NCBI GenBank assembly: GCA_009886115.1
Contig: VFJJ01000220.1
Location: 1-34,999, forward strand
Length of the DNA stretch: 34,999 nucleotides
From: Actinomycetota bacterium
Lineage (GTDB): Bacteria; Actinomycetota; Acidimicrobiia; IMCC26256; VFJJ01
Direction of reading: 5' to 3'
Each line of letters begins with the position of its first letter. Position 1 is the stretch's first letter. Under the pieces are notes generated by a model. It saw only the letters and a list, made by a program, of their open reading frames with translations. It made no database searches and had not been told where the DNA came from. Positions 1 to 6,668 of this stretch are shown piece by piece. The translations under genes were made by a program, and so were the position numbers.

Positions 1-26
1 CGGGGTGCCGGTTGCCCGACACCCCG
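1..26 (-). terminator. Distal copy of tRNA-Cys downstream hairpin
   Basis: A 7-bp stem (CGGGGTG at 1-7 with CACCCCG at 20-26) lies just past the duplicated tRNA-Cys 3' end. A near-identical hairpin follows the real tRNA-Cys at 1681-1709. There is no U-tract, so calling it a transcription terminator is inference from its position. The window edge may cut the stem. Confidence 0.4.
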
Positions 27-46
27 TGTGACCTGCGCTGCTACCT

Positions 47-89
47 GAGGCGGCGAGCGGAATTGAACCGCTGTAGAGGGTTTTGCAGA
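47..89 (-). repeat. Distal att copy: duplicated 3' half of tRNA-Cys
   Basis: These 43 bases are identical to 1729-1771, the anticodon-to-3'-end part of the tRNA-Cys gene. On the - strand they carry the anticodon-loop 3' side, the T-arm and the acceptor 3' strand, but the 5' half of a tRNA is missing: past position 89 the sequence no longer matches. An exact repeat of a tRNA 3' end is the usual scar of tyrosine-integrase insertion. The pair therefore marks the two ends of a 1,682-bp unit. Confidence 0.8.
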
Positions 90-207
90 TCTGGTTTCGC
101 CGTCCGGCCCGTGTTGTTCCGTGCCAGCTTGTACCTTCTGAGCTGCGGAAACATTCCGTCCGGTGTTGTCGCGTGGTGTCCGATGCCGGCGCGTGTGGAG
201 GAGTTTC

Positions 208-225
208 GTGACCAATCCGTGACCA
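208..225 (+). repeat. Arm-like repeat, left copy
   Basis: GTGACCAATCCGTGACCA occurs here and again, identical and in the same orientation, at 1650-1667. Each copy contains two GTGACCA heptamers with a period of 11 bp, about one helical turn. Both copies lie inside the unit bounded by the 43-bp att repeats. This resembles arm-type integrase or excisionase binding sites, which is an inference. Confidence 0.45.
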
Positions 226-267
226 CCAGCCGATCGTCCGGGCGAGCCGTGTGGAGCGGACGAGGTC

Positions 268-675
268 TCAGGGAACGAGGTCGAACGCGTCGACGTGAGA
301 GGGGCGTACGACGGCGAAGTCCCGTCGGTTGAGCGTGGCGATGGTCGTGAGACCGAGGCGTTCGGCGACGGCCACGACCGAGGCGTCAACCAGACCGAGC
401 CGCATGTCGTGATAGATCCTGAGCAGCTCCGCACAGCGGGCCCAATCCCCGCTGGTGAGGTCGACGACCACCAGCTCGCCGTCGGCGATCGAGGAGACGA
501 AGGCGGCTTCGGCGCGGGGTCCGAGGCGAGACTCGATCATCCAGGCGGTCTCGATCGCTACAGGTGCACTCAACGCGAGGTCGGTCCGTTCATCGAGCAA
601 CGCTGCGCATCGGTCATGCTCCGGCGTCGAGATGTCGGCCCCGGCGAGCAACACGTTCGTGTCGACCAGCAGCAC
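268..675 (-). CDS. vapC: VapC-type PIN-domain ribonuclease toxin
   Basis: A 135-residue PIN-domain protein, the usual size for VapC. The N-terminal strand VLLVDTNVLLAG carries the first acidic residue (Asp5), followed by Glu42 in APVAIETAW and the C-terminal acidic pair region GLVDASVVAVAERLG (Asp97), the typical PIN metal site. VapC toxins are Mg-dependent endoribonucleases that cleave tRNA or rRNA and are blocked by the cognate VapB. The GTG at 673-675 is chosen as start because it begins the conserved strand and has a purine-rich GAAGGTG about 10 bases upstream, inside vapB. It starts 5 bases after the vapB stop, so the two are co-transcribed. The pair sits inside the tRNA-Cys-bounded element, where it may act as a stabiliser. 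Confidence 0.85.
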   Translation of the reverse strand: MLLVDTNVLLAGADISTPEHDRCAALLDERTDLALSAPVAIETAWMIESRLGPRAEAAFVSSIADGELVVVDLTSGDWARCAELLRIYHDMRLGLVDASVVAVAERLGLTTIATLNRRDFAVVRPSHVDAFDLVP

Positions 676-680
676 GCGGT

Positions 681-926
681 TCAGGCACCTTCGGCAAGCT
701 TCTTGGCGGCAAGCTCGGCTCGTTCGCGATCGATGTCCAACGGTTCGGTGCGTCCCGATGCGCCGATCCCGACGAAGCCCAATCGGTGTCGGCGTGCCTG
801 GCCTGCTGGCGCCGGGAGCGCGGCCGCGAGCTCGGCGATGAGCTCGTCCAGCGTGATCCCGCGCCGCCCAGCTTCGCTTTCGAGGCGGGCAAGAGCATCG
901 TCCGAGAGTTCGATCGTGACCGGCAT
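681..926 (-). CDS. vapB: VapB-type antitoxin
   Basis: An 81-residue protein starting MPVTIELSDDALARLESEA. This short strand plus helix pattern, followed by RGITLDELIAELAA, fits a ribbon-helix-helix DNA-binding antitoxin N-terminus. The acidic/basic tail (EPLDIDRERAELAAKKLAEGA) would bind and neutralise the PIN toxin encoded immediately downstream. The open frame extends upstream to 1226, but the added sequence is low-complexity and shadow-like, so the ATG at 924-926 is preferred. Antitoxins of this class normally autoregulate their operon; no clear operator was identified upstream. Subfamily (CopG-like or VapB) is assigned from general pattern only. Confidence 0.75.
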   Translation of the reverse strand: MPVTIELSDDALARLESEAGRRGITLDELIAELAAALPAPAGQARRHRLGFVGIGASGRTEPLDIDRERAELAAKKLAEGA

Positions 927-964
927 GCTCCAAGTGTAGGAATCTCCAGAGAACCCCGGCGTGG

Positions 965-1132
965 GTGCGCTGCAGTGAAGTGCTCGATCACCAAGTTCCC
1001 GCACTCTTCGGGGCCTCCACAGCCGACGGCGTCCTGATGGCCGTTCGAGCCGCGGGCGGCAACGTGAACCCGGCAACCATCGCCGCCTCGATGATCGCCC
1101 TCGCACAGGAACTCCTGACCACGCTCCAATGA
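965..1132 (+). pseudogene. Possible C-terminal relic of an unrecognised gene
   Basis: A frame reading to a TGA at 1130-1132 encodes about 55 residues with an ordinary protein composition (for example FGASTADGVLMAVRAAGG and AASMIALAQELLTTLQ). It has only a weak GTG start at 965 and no upstream gene body. It looks like the preserved end of a gene lost during decay of the element. I do not recognise the family. Positions 1133-1410 hold nothing I can support. Confidence 0.25.
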
Positions 1133-1410
1133 GCGCAGTCGCGCCGTGACCACGAGGCGGGTCGACAAGCCGGGGTCGAGCGGACCCTTGTCCCCTGCCC
1201 GCTCGGCGTCGCGATGCTCGCTCCACACGGATCGGGCGTGCCCTCGCGTGTCGCCCAGTGCCCGTGCGTGTCTGCTCGACCCCTGCAACAGATTCTGCTC
1301 CTCAGAAGTGCTGAATGCGTTCCTTCGGCGGGGAATGGGCTCAGCGAAATCGTTTTTCTGGATCTGGTTCTGTCCGCCAGCGTTCAGCACAGTCCGTTGA
1401 GTACCGCCAC

Positions 1411-1605
1411 CTACAAATGTACGGACGGTTGCATCCAGTCGCCTCGCTGGGCGGCCTTGAGGAGCGACGCCAACGCCGCGTCGGCTTCCTTGCGCGTTCG
1501 GAAACCCCGCCGTCGCACTTGTCGCCGCTTGCCCGTCGCCGGGTCGATGCCGTTGTCAACGACGAACGACCACCCCGGGCCATCCCGCCGCACCGATCCC
1601 CGCAT
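1411..1605 (-). pseudogene. Truncated tyrosine integrase, N-terminal arm-binding domain only
   Basis: Sixty-four residues (MRGSVRRDGPGWSF..., then DPATGKRRQVRRRGFRTRKE and EADAALASLLKAAQRGDW) match the three-stranded AP2-like arm-DNA-binding domain at the start of actinobacterial phage and ICE integrases. The frame stops after QPSVHL, exactly where a full integrase would continue into the SAM-like core-binding and catalytic domains (normally 350-400 residues in total). No R-H-R-Y catalytic part is visible down to 1133. It lies beside tRNA-Cys and is transcribed away from it. This fragment supports past site-specific integration but cannot be catalytic. Confidence 0.7.
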
Positions 1606-1649
1606 CGCAGCCCTCCCGATCGGTGGTACGTGACCGGCCACGGCCACCC

Positions 1650-1667
1650 GTGACCAATCCGTGACCA
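1650..1667 (+). repeat. Arm-like repeat, right copy
   Basis: Identical to 208-225: two GTGACCA heptamers with an 11-bp period. It lies about 60 bp inside the tRNA-proximal att core and just upstream of the integrase fragment. A further related GTGACC occurs at about 1630. The position fits a recombinase arm site or an Xis site; this is inference. Confidence 0.45.
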
Positions 1668-1680
1668 GCGGGCTCGCGAG

Positions 1681-1709
1681 ACGGGGTGCCGGTTTGCCCG
1701 ACACCCCGT
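1681..1709 (-). terminator. Hairpin downstream of tRNA-Cys
   Basis: ACGGGGTG (1681-1688) pairs perfectly with CACCCCGT (1702-1709), giving an 8-bp GC-rich stem 20 bases beyond the tRNA 3' end. No U-tract follows. It probably ends or protects the tRNA-Cys transcript. The near-copy at 1-26 suggests the element restored both the tRNA 3' end and its terminator on insertion. Confidence 0.5.
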
Positions 1710-1728
1710 CTGAACTGCTGAAACACCA

Positions 1729-1771
1729 GAGGCGGCGAGCGGAATTGAACCGCTGTAGAGGGTTTTGCAGA
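1729..1771 (-). repeat. tRNA-proximal att core
   Basis: These 43 bases are exactly repeated at 47-89. They form the 3' half of the intact tRNA-Cys gene, so insertion of the element left a functional tRNA. Confidence 0.8.
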
Positions 1772-1801
1772 CCCTTGCCTGAACCACTCGGCCACGCCGC
1801 C
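1730..1801 (-). tRNA. tRNA-Cys (anticodon GCA)
   Basis: Read on the - strand, a 7-bp acceptor stem (GGCGGCG with CGCCGCC), a D-arm, an anticodon loop CTGCAAA (anticodon GCA), and a T-arm GCGGTTCAATTCCGC form a complete cloverleaf. The discriminator is U, the expected identity base for cysteine tRNA. CCA is not encoded. The 3' half serves as the attachment site of the adjoining element. Confidence 0.93.
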
Positions 1802-1907
1802 GTGCTGTGACTGCGGGATCAGATTAGCCGGGTGGCTTCAGGAACTCCGCGGTCAAGCCGACAAGGTCTCGACCACGTTCCGTGACGAAGGATCGGCACC
1901 CTGCGTC

Positions 1908-2942
1908 GTGACCTCACTCGAGTCGATCCAACGAGACACCGCGGCCGCTGTCACCCTCGCCACGCCCCACGCCCCGGGGACGACCGCGGTGCGTCTCACC
2001 CAGGTGGGTCGCCGCTTCGGTGACGTCGTAGCCGTCCACGACATGACCATGGACGTTCCGGCGGGGACGGTCACGGTGTTGCTCGGGCCCAACGGCGCCG
2101 GGAAGTCGACGACGGTCCGCCTCATGACCGGCTCGATCGCCGCCGACACCGGTCGGGTCGAGGTCTTCGGGCTCGATCCGATCGCCGACGGGACGGCCGT
2201 CCGCCAGCGGTGCGGCGTGGTGCCCCCCAAGCCCAGCCTGTACCTGCGCATGTCGGGCCGCGACAACCTCCGCTACGCCGCCGAGATCTACGGCCTCGGA
2301 CGCAGGGCCGCGGCCGACTTCCTCATCGACGAGGCCGCCGACCGCTTCGGCATCGGCCACGCGCTCGCCCAGAAGGTCGACGGCTACTCGACGGGCATGC
2401 GCACGAGGCTGGCCCTGGCCCGCGCCGTACTCCACGATCCCGACCTGCTGCTGCTCGACGAGCCGACGGCGGGGCTCGACCCCGAGTCGGCCCGGGCCGT
2501 GCTCGGGCTCATTCGCGAGATGGCCGTCCGGGGCAAGACCGTCGTGGTGTGCACCCACCTGCTGCACGAGGCCGAGGGCCTCGCCGACCAGGTCGTGCTC
2601 GTGAGCCGGGGGACGGCCGTGGCCGCCGGGCCGCCCCACGAGCTGGCGCGCCGTCTCTGGCCCGACTGCCGGCTCGTGCTCGAGGCCGAGCAGCCGGCAC
2701 GTCTCGATGCCGTCGCCGCCATGGACGGGGTGCTCGCCTACCACCGCAACGGGGTCGCGACGGCCGATCTCGATGATCCGGCCCGCATCCCCGAGCTGGT
2801 TCGACGCCTCGTCGACGACGGGGTGCGCCTGACCCGGGTGCAGCCGCTGCAGCCGACGCTCGAGGAGCTGTACTTCGCGCTCCAACGCGACGGCAACGAC
2901 CAGCCACACCCGCACGACGGGCCCCTGGTGGCCGCGCCGTGA
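1908..2942 (+). CDS. ABC transporter ATP-binding protein
   Basis: A 344-residue nucleotide-binding subunit of an ABC-2-type exporter of the drug/lipid efflux class. Walker A GPNGAGKST is at residues 60-68, the signature YSTGM at 160-164, Walker B LLLLDEPTAGLDP at about 180-192, and the H-loop histidine in CTHLLHE near 217. One oddity is the Q-loop: where family members read G-V-L-P-Q, this protein has GVVPPKPSLY, so the usual glutamine is absent. The C-terminal 90 residues resemble the accessory region of DrrA/NatA-like ATPases. The start is GTG, at the 5' edge of the open frame; a later start is possible because residues 1-25 are unconserved. The stop overlaps the permease start (TGATG), so the two subunits are coupled. 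The substrate is unknown. Confidence 0.9.
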   Translation: MTSLESIQRDTAAAVTLATPHAPGTTAVRLTQVGRRFGDVVAVHDMTMDVPAGTVTVLLGPNGAGKSTTVRLMTGSIAADTGRVEVFGLDPIADGTAVRQRCGVVPPKPSLYLRMSGRDNLRYAAEIYGLGRRAAADFLIDEAADRFGIGHALAQKVDGYSTGMRTRLALARAVLHDPDLLLLDEPTAGLDPESARAVLGLIREMAVRGKTVVVCTHLLHEAEGLADQVVLVSRGTAVAAGPPHELARRLWPDCRLVLEAEQPARLDAVAAMDGVLAYHRNGVATADLDDPARIPELVRRLVDDGVRLTRVQPLQPTLEELYFALQRDGNDQPHPHDGPLVAAP

Positions 2943-3760
2943 TGACCAGGGCGATGGCCGTGGCCCGGGCCGACCTGCGCCAGGTGGTGCGCAGCCGCGA
3001 CTTCTGGATCCCCATCGGGATCATGGCCGCGATGTTCTTCGTCGTGATCCCGGGATTCCTGCTGTGGATCGTGACGAGCGCCGACGAGAGCGGCGCGATC
3101 GAGCAGGTCACCCGGGCGCTGGGAGCGCTCCCCAAGGACATCACCGACAGCCTCGAAGGCTCGTCGGCGTCGGCCCGGGCCGGATACGCGTTCGCCGTCT
3201 ACCTGTTCGGGCCGGTGGCGGTGATCGTCCCGCTCACGGTGGCCGCCGCGGTGGGCGCCAACACGATCGTGGGGGAACGCGAGCGGGGCACCGGCGAGTT
3301 CCTCGCCCACTCCCCCGCGACCGAGCGCGAGATCTACCTGGGCAAGCTCGTCGCCAGCCTCCTGCCCGGCTACATCGTGCTGCTGACGGGCTTCGCGGCC
3401 TACTCACTCGTCGTGAACCTCACCGTCGGCGGTGAGCTCGGGCGCTGGTTCTTCCCCACGGGGCGCTGGTGGCTGCTCATCTTCTGGGTCATGCCGCCCT
3501 GCATCGCCGTGGCGCTGTCGATGATCCTGCGGGTTTCGGGTGTCGTGAAGTCGGCCGCGGCGGCGCAGCAGGCGTCGTCGCTCGTGACCCTGCCCGTGAT
3601 CGTCGTCGCCTACGGGGCGGCCAGCGGTTCGATGTTCTCGTCGACGGCGTCGGTGTGGATGGTCGGCGCCGCAGCCTGGGCGGTGGCCGGCTTCGGCCTG
3701 GTCAGGGGCAGCCACGCCGTGCGCCGCGAGCGTCTGCTCGGCATCGACGCCCGCGGCTGA
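2942..3760 (+). CDS. ABC-2 type transporter permease
   Basis: About 272 residues with six predicted membrane segments, including IGIMAAMFFVVIPGFLLWIV, YLFGPVAVIVPLTVAAAVGA, LLPGYIVLLTGFAAYSLVV, WWLLIFWVMPPCIAVALSMI and VTLPVIVVAYGAASG. The cytoplasmic stretch VGERERGTGEFLAHSPATE is the E-R-x-x-G-T motif typical of ABC-2 permeases near the coupling helix. It would dimerise in the membrane and pair with the ATPase encoded upstream, with which it overlaps by one base. A GTG at 2939 in the same frame is an equally possible start. The exported compound cannot be told from sequence. Confidence 0.88.
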   Translation: MTRAMAVARADLRQVVRSRDFWIPIGIMAAMFFVVIPGFLLWIVTSADESGAIEQVTRALGALPKDITDSLEGSSASARAGYAFAVYLFGPVAVIVPLTVAAAVGANTIVGERERGTGEFLAHSPATEREIYLGKLVASLLPGYIVLLTGFAAYSLVVNLTVGGELGRWFFPTGRWWLLIFWVMPPCIAVALSMILRVSGVVKSAAAAQQASSLVTLPVIVVAYGAASGSMFSSTASVWMVGAAAWAVAGFGLVRGSHAVRRERLLGIDARG

Positions 3761-3817
3761 CGAGACACCCGCCGGCCCACTGCCGTCACCGACGGCACCA
3801 GGTGGCATGCTCGGCCG

Positions 3818-4591
3818 GTGCATCCTCTCGCCGCCGCCGTCGCTCAGAGCCCCGACACCGACGGAGTTGTGCTCCTGGCGCCGGCCGATGTGTTCGAGAC
3901 CCTGGCGGTGGTCGCCGAGTCGGGTCTCGACGTGCGCTGCGTGATGCTCGACCCTTGGTACAACAAGGGAGTCGGCGGTGTCACTGACGACGAGGAGTAC
4001 GACCGCTTCGTGCTCGACCTCCTCGCCGCGGCAGGCGCCATCGCCGATCACGTGTACCTGTGGGGCTTCCCCGAGATCATGGCCCGTTTCATGACCCGGT
4101 TCCCGGCTCCGCTGGAGCTCGTCGCCTGGCTCACCTGGTACTACAAGAACAACCCGTCGGTGATCAGGGGTTGGCGCTCGGCCCAGATGACCTGCCTGCA
4201 TCTGGGCCGCCCCGGGGCGCGCCTGTACCCCGAGCACTTCCTCAACGAGGCCCAACTGGCGCTCAAGGCCCAGGGCAAGCTCCGCTACATGCCCGGTCCG
4301 CCCAGCGTCATCGAGGCCGCCTTGCTCGTGGGCTTCATCGGCCGGGCCGAGCAGACGGGCCACCCGGCGCAAAAGCCCGTCAACGCGATCGAGCCGCTGC
4401 TGAAGATGGTGCTGGCGCCCGGCGAGCTCGTCGTCGACCCCATGTGCGGCTCGGGGACGACCGGCGCGGCGGCTCGGGCCCTGGGCGCCACGGCGATCCT
4501 GGCCGACGGCTCGGCCGAGTACACCGCGCTCGTCGAGAACCGTCTCGGCGTGCAGGCCATCACGCTCGACCCGCCGCGACTCCTGGGCTGA
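3818..4591 (+). CDS. Beta-class site-specific DNA methyltransferase, orphan
   Basis: A 257-residue SAM-dependent DNA methyltransferase of the N6-adenine/N4-cytosine group. The catalytic motif IV is DPWY (residues 45-48) and comes before the SAM-binding motif I DPMCGSGTTG (207-216), the beta-class order. HPAQKP at 182-187 is the usual motif X/HP.KP. The protein is short and has little room for a target-recognition domain, so its specificity may be limited. No restriction endonuclease or specificity subunit is nearby, suggesting a solitary regulatory or protective enzyme. GTG is the start; the region before it (3761-3817) separates it from the exporter. It converges on the MFS pseudogene. A structured-RNA methyltransferase is a less likely alternative. 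Confidence 0.8.
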   Translation: MHPLAAAVAQSPDTDGVVLLAPADVFETLAVVAESGLDVRCVMLDPWYNKGVGGVTDDEEYDRFVLDLLAAAGAIADHVYLWGFPEIMARFMTRFPAPLELVAWLTWYYKNNPSVIRGWRSAQMTCLHLGRPGARLYPEHFLNEAQLALKAQGKLRYMPGPPSVIEAALLVGFIGRAEQTGHPAQKPVNAIEPLLKMVLAPGELVVDPMCGSGTTGAAARALGATAILADGSAEYTALVENRLGVQAITLDPPRLLG

Positions 4592-4600
4592 GCGCCACGT

Positions 4601-5496
4601 TCATCTCGTCGGGCTCAACGCCGGAGCCGCAGCCGGAGCCCGAGCTCGGCCCACCCGGCCCCGCACCAGGCCTGTCGTCCGCAGACGGCTGGAAGCGATC
4701 GCGCCGCGAATCCCTTGGGTCGCGACGGCAGCGACGAGGCACAAGGTGCCAGCCAGGAGGAAGCTCAGCCGGTAGCTGCCGGTCCAGCCGTGGCTCACAC
4801 CGGCAAACCAGGCGATGGCGGCAGCCCCGATCTGATGGCTGGCGAAGACCCATCCGAACACCACAGAACCGCGATCGGGGCCGAAGCACTCGTTGCACAA
4901 CGCGACCGTGGGTGGGACCGACACCCACCGCCATCCCACCGTATCGGCGAGATGGCCGGCAGCGGGAGGAACACGATCTGCCCGGTGGCCGTCGCCGCCG
5001 TCAACACGCCGATGACGAGGCCCCGACGGGCCACGAACCAGCGGGTGGCGACCGTGGCCGCGAGCACCGTGGCCAGACAGCCCGAGCCCGTCCCCACGAC
5101 GACACCCCAGAGCACGATGAGCTGCCAGACCGAGGTCATGGTCGTCGTGAGCGCGGCACCGGCCGAGATGACGACCAGCGCGCTCAGCACGACCGGCCGC
5201 AGACCGAACCGGTTCATGAGGGCGGCTGCGAACGGCCCGACGAGGCCGAAGAGGACGAGGTTCACCGAGATGGCCGCCGAGATCCACCCGCGGCTCCAGC
5301 CGAAGTCGTCTTCGAGGGGCTCGATCAGGACGCCCGGCGTGGCTCGGAAGCCGGCCGCTCCCAGGAGCGTCACGAACGTGACGGCGGCGACGATCCAGGC
5401 GTCGTGGAGGCGGGGCCGAGACGCTGGGCTCGTCGAGGTGGAGCTGGCGGGGACCGGCCCCGTTTCGACACGTCGAGCGGCGGCATCACCGTCCAC
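4601..5496 (-). pseudogene. MFS transporter pseudogene, frameshift plus internal deletion
   Basis: The first frame encodes an MFS N-terminal half: VTFVTLLGAAGFRATPGVL, a DDFGWSRGWISAAIS loop, LVGPFAAALMNRFGLRPVV (motif A-like), then segments to ATGQIVFLPL. Near 4965 the reading frame shifts, and the continuation LADTVGWRWVSV jumps directly into PPTVALCNECFGPDRG and VVFGWVFASHQIGAA, sequences typical of the last three helices of monocarboxylate/oxalate-formate-like MFS proteins. The span is about 298 codons against a usual 400-430, so roughly helices 6-9 are missing. Two independent lesions argue for a true pseudogene rather than one sequencing error. Confidence 0.75.
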
Positions 5497-5591
5497 CGTA
5501 TTCGCACGACCACCGGTGACCCGGTCGGAAATCCGGTCGGGCGACGACCACGGATCGACTCCGACCGCGCCGATCGGCTAGCAACGGGCCC

Positions 5592-6560
5592 ATGACCTCC
5601 TCCCCCGACGGCACCGGTACGGCGCTCGACCCCTCCGGGGTGGCCGCCAACGGCGCCGGGTCGAACCGGTTCCGCCACGATCTGGCCGAGATCCGCCGGA
5701 GGGTCGCGGCCCGGGTCGTGGGGCGCGACCACGAGCTCAAGGTGCTGCTCGCAGCCATCGCCGCGGGACGTGACCTGCTGCTGGAAGGCCCGCCGGGGAC
5801 GAGCAAGAGCACGCTGCTCAGAGAGGTCACCCGCGAGTTCGGGGTCCCGCTGGTGTTCGTCGAGGGCAACGCCGAGCTCACCACGGCCAAGCTGGTGGGC
5901 CACCACAACCCGGCCCGGGTGCTGCGCGACGACTTCTCGGCCGACACGTTCGTCCCCGGTCCCCTCGTCGAGGCGATGCGCCGGGGCGGCTTCCTCTACG
6001 TGGAGGAGATCAACCGGGCCCCCGAGGACACGCTCAACGCCCTGCTCACTGCCATCGCCGAGCGCGAGATCACCGTCCCGCGCGTCGGTCACGTGAAGGC
6101 GGCCGACGGGTTCCGGGTCGTGGCCTCGATGAACCCGTTCGACAACGTGGGCACGTCGCGGATCTCCTCGTCGGTCCACGATCGGCTGTGCCGCATCCCG
6201 GTCGGCTACCAGAGCGCCGACGAGGAGATCGACATCGTTGCGCTCCGCACGGCCGTCGACCACGACCGCTTGGCCGCCGACGCCGTGGCCCTCACCCGGG
6301 CGACGAGGTTCCATCCCGAGATCCGCCAGGGCTCGTCGGTACGCGGCGCGATCGACCTGGTGCTCGTCGCCGAGCAGCTCCTGGCTCTTGAGGGCACCGA
6401 CGGCGCCCCGTACGAGGACGTGGTGCGCGACGCCGTGATGGTGTCGCTCTCGGGGCGCATCCACCTCGACGAGACCAGCGAATCATCGCCCGAACGGGTG
6501 CTCACGGAGATCTGGGAGAACCACTTCGTGCTCGGCCCCCGGCGAGCCAAGCCCGGCTGA
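5592..6560 (+). CDS. MoxR-family AAA+ ATPase
   Basis: A 322-residue AAA+ ATPase of the MoxR/CoxD/NorQ type. Walker A GPPGTSKST lies at residues 66-74, Walker B FLYVEEINRAP at 134-144, sensor-1-like VVASMNPFDN near 178, and an arginine-finger region SSVHDRLCRIP. Such ATPases act with a VWA-domain protein to insert metal cofactors or remodel large enzymes (CO dehydrogenase, nitric oxide reductase, Rubisco systems). The VWA partner follows at once in the same reading frame. The client enzyme is not in this window. The start ATG follows a 95-bp gap that is divergent from the MFS pseudogene. Confidence 0.9.
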   Translation: MTSSPDGTGTALDPSGVAANGAGSNRFRHDLAEIRRRVAARVVGRDHELKVLLAAIAAGRDLLLEGPPGTSKSTLLREVTREFGVPLVFVEGNAELTTAKLVGHHNPARVLRDDFSADTFVPGPLVEAMRRGGFLYVEEINRAPEDTLNALLTAIAEREITVPRVGHVKAADGFRVVASMNPFDNVGTSRISSSVHDRLCRIPVGYQSADEEIDIVALRTAVDHDRLAADAVALTRATRFHPEIRQGSSVRGAIDLVLVAEQLLALEGTDGAPYEDVVRDAVMVSLSGRIHLDETSESSPERVLTEIWENHFVLGPRRAKPG

Positions 6561-6668
6561 AGAGCTCTCGATCTCACGCCGGCGATCGAGCTCCCCAGCG
6601 AGGATGCCCGGATCGACGGCCGGGGCCCGCTCAAGCGCAAGCCCAAGCAGCTCGACACCGCTCCCGCC

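Noticed and set aside
47-89. A second tRNA-Cys gene.
   Set aside because: Only the 3' half is present; past position 89 there is no anticodon 5' stem, D-arm or acceptor 5' strand.
4060-5595. A 511-codon + strand frame.
   Set aside because: Overlaps the methyltransferase in another frame and is antisense to the MFS pseudogene; composition is Arg/Pro/Gly-rich without motifs.
6558-6560. TGA read as an amino acid (recoding).
   Set aside because: TGA is used as the ordinary stop throughout, including ATGA and GTGA overlaps, and no selenocysteine-type structure is evident. A TTG start or sequence error is simpler.
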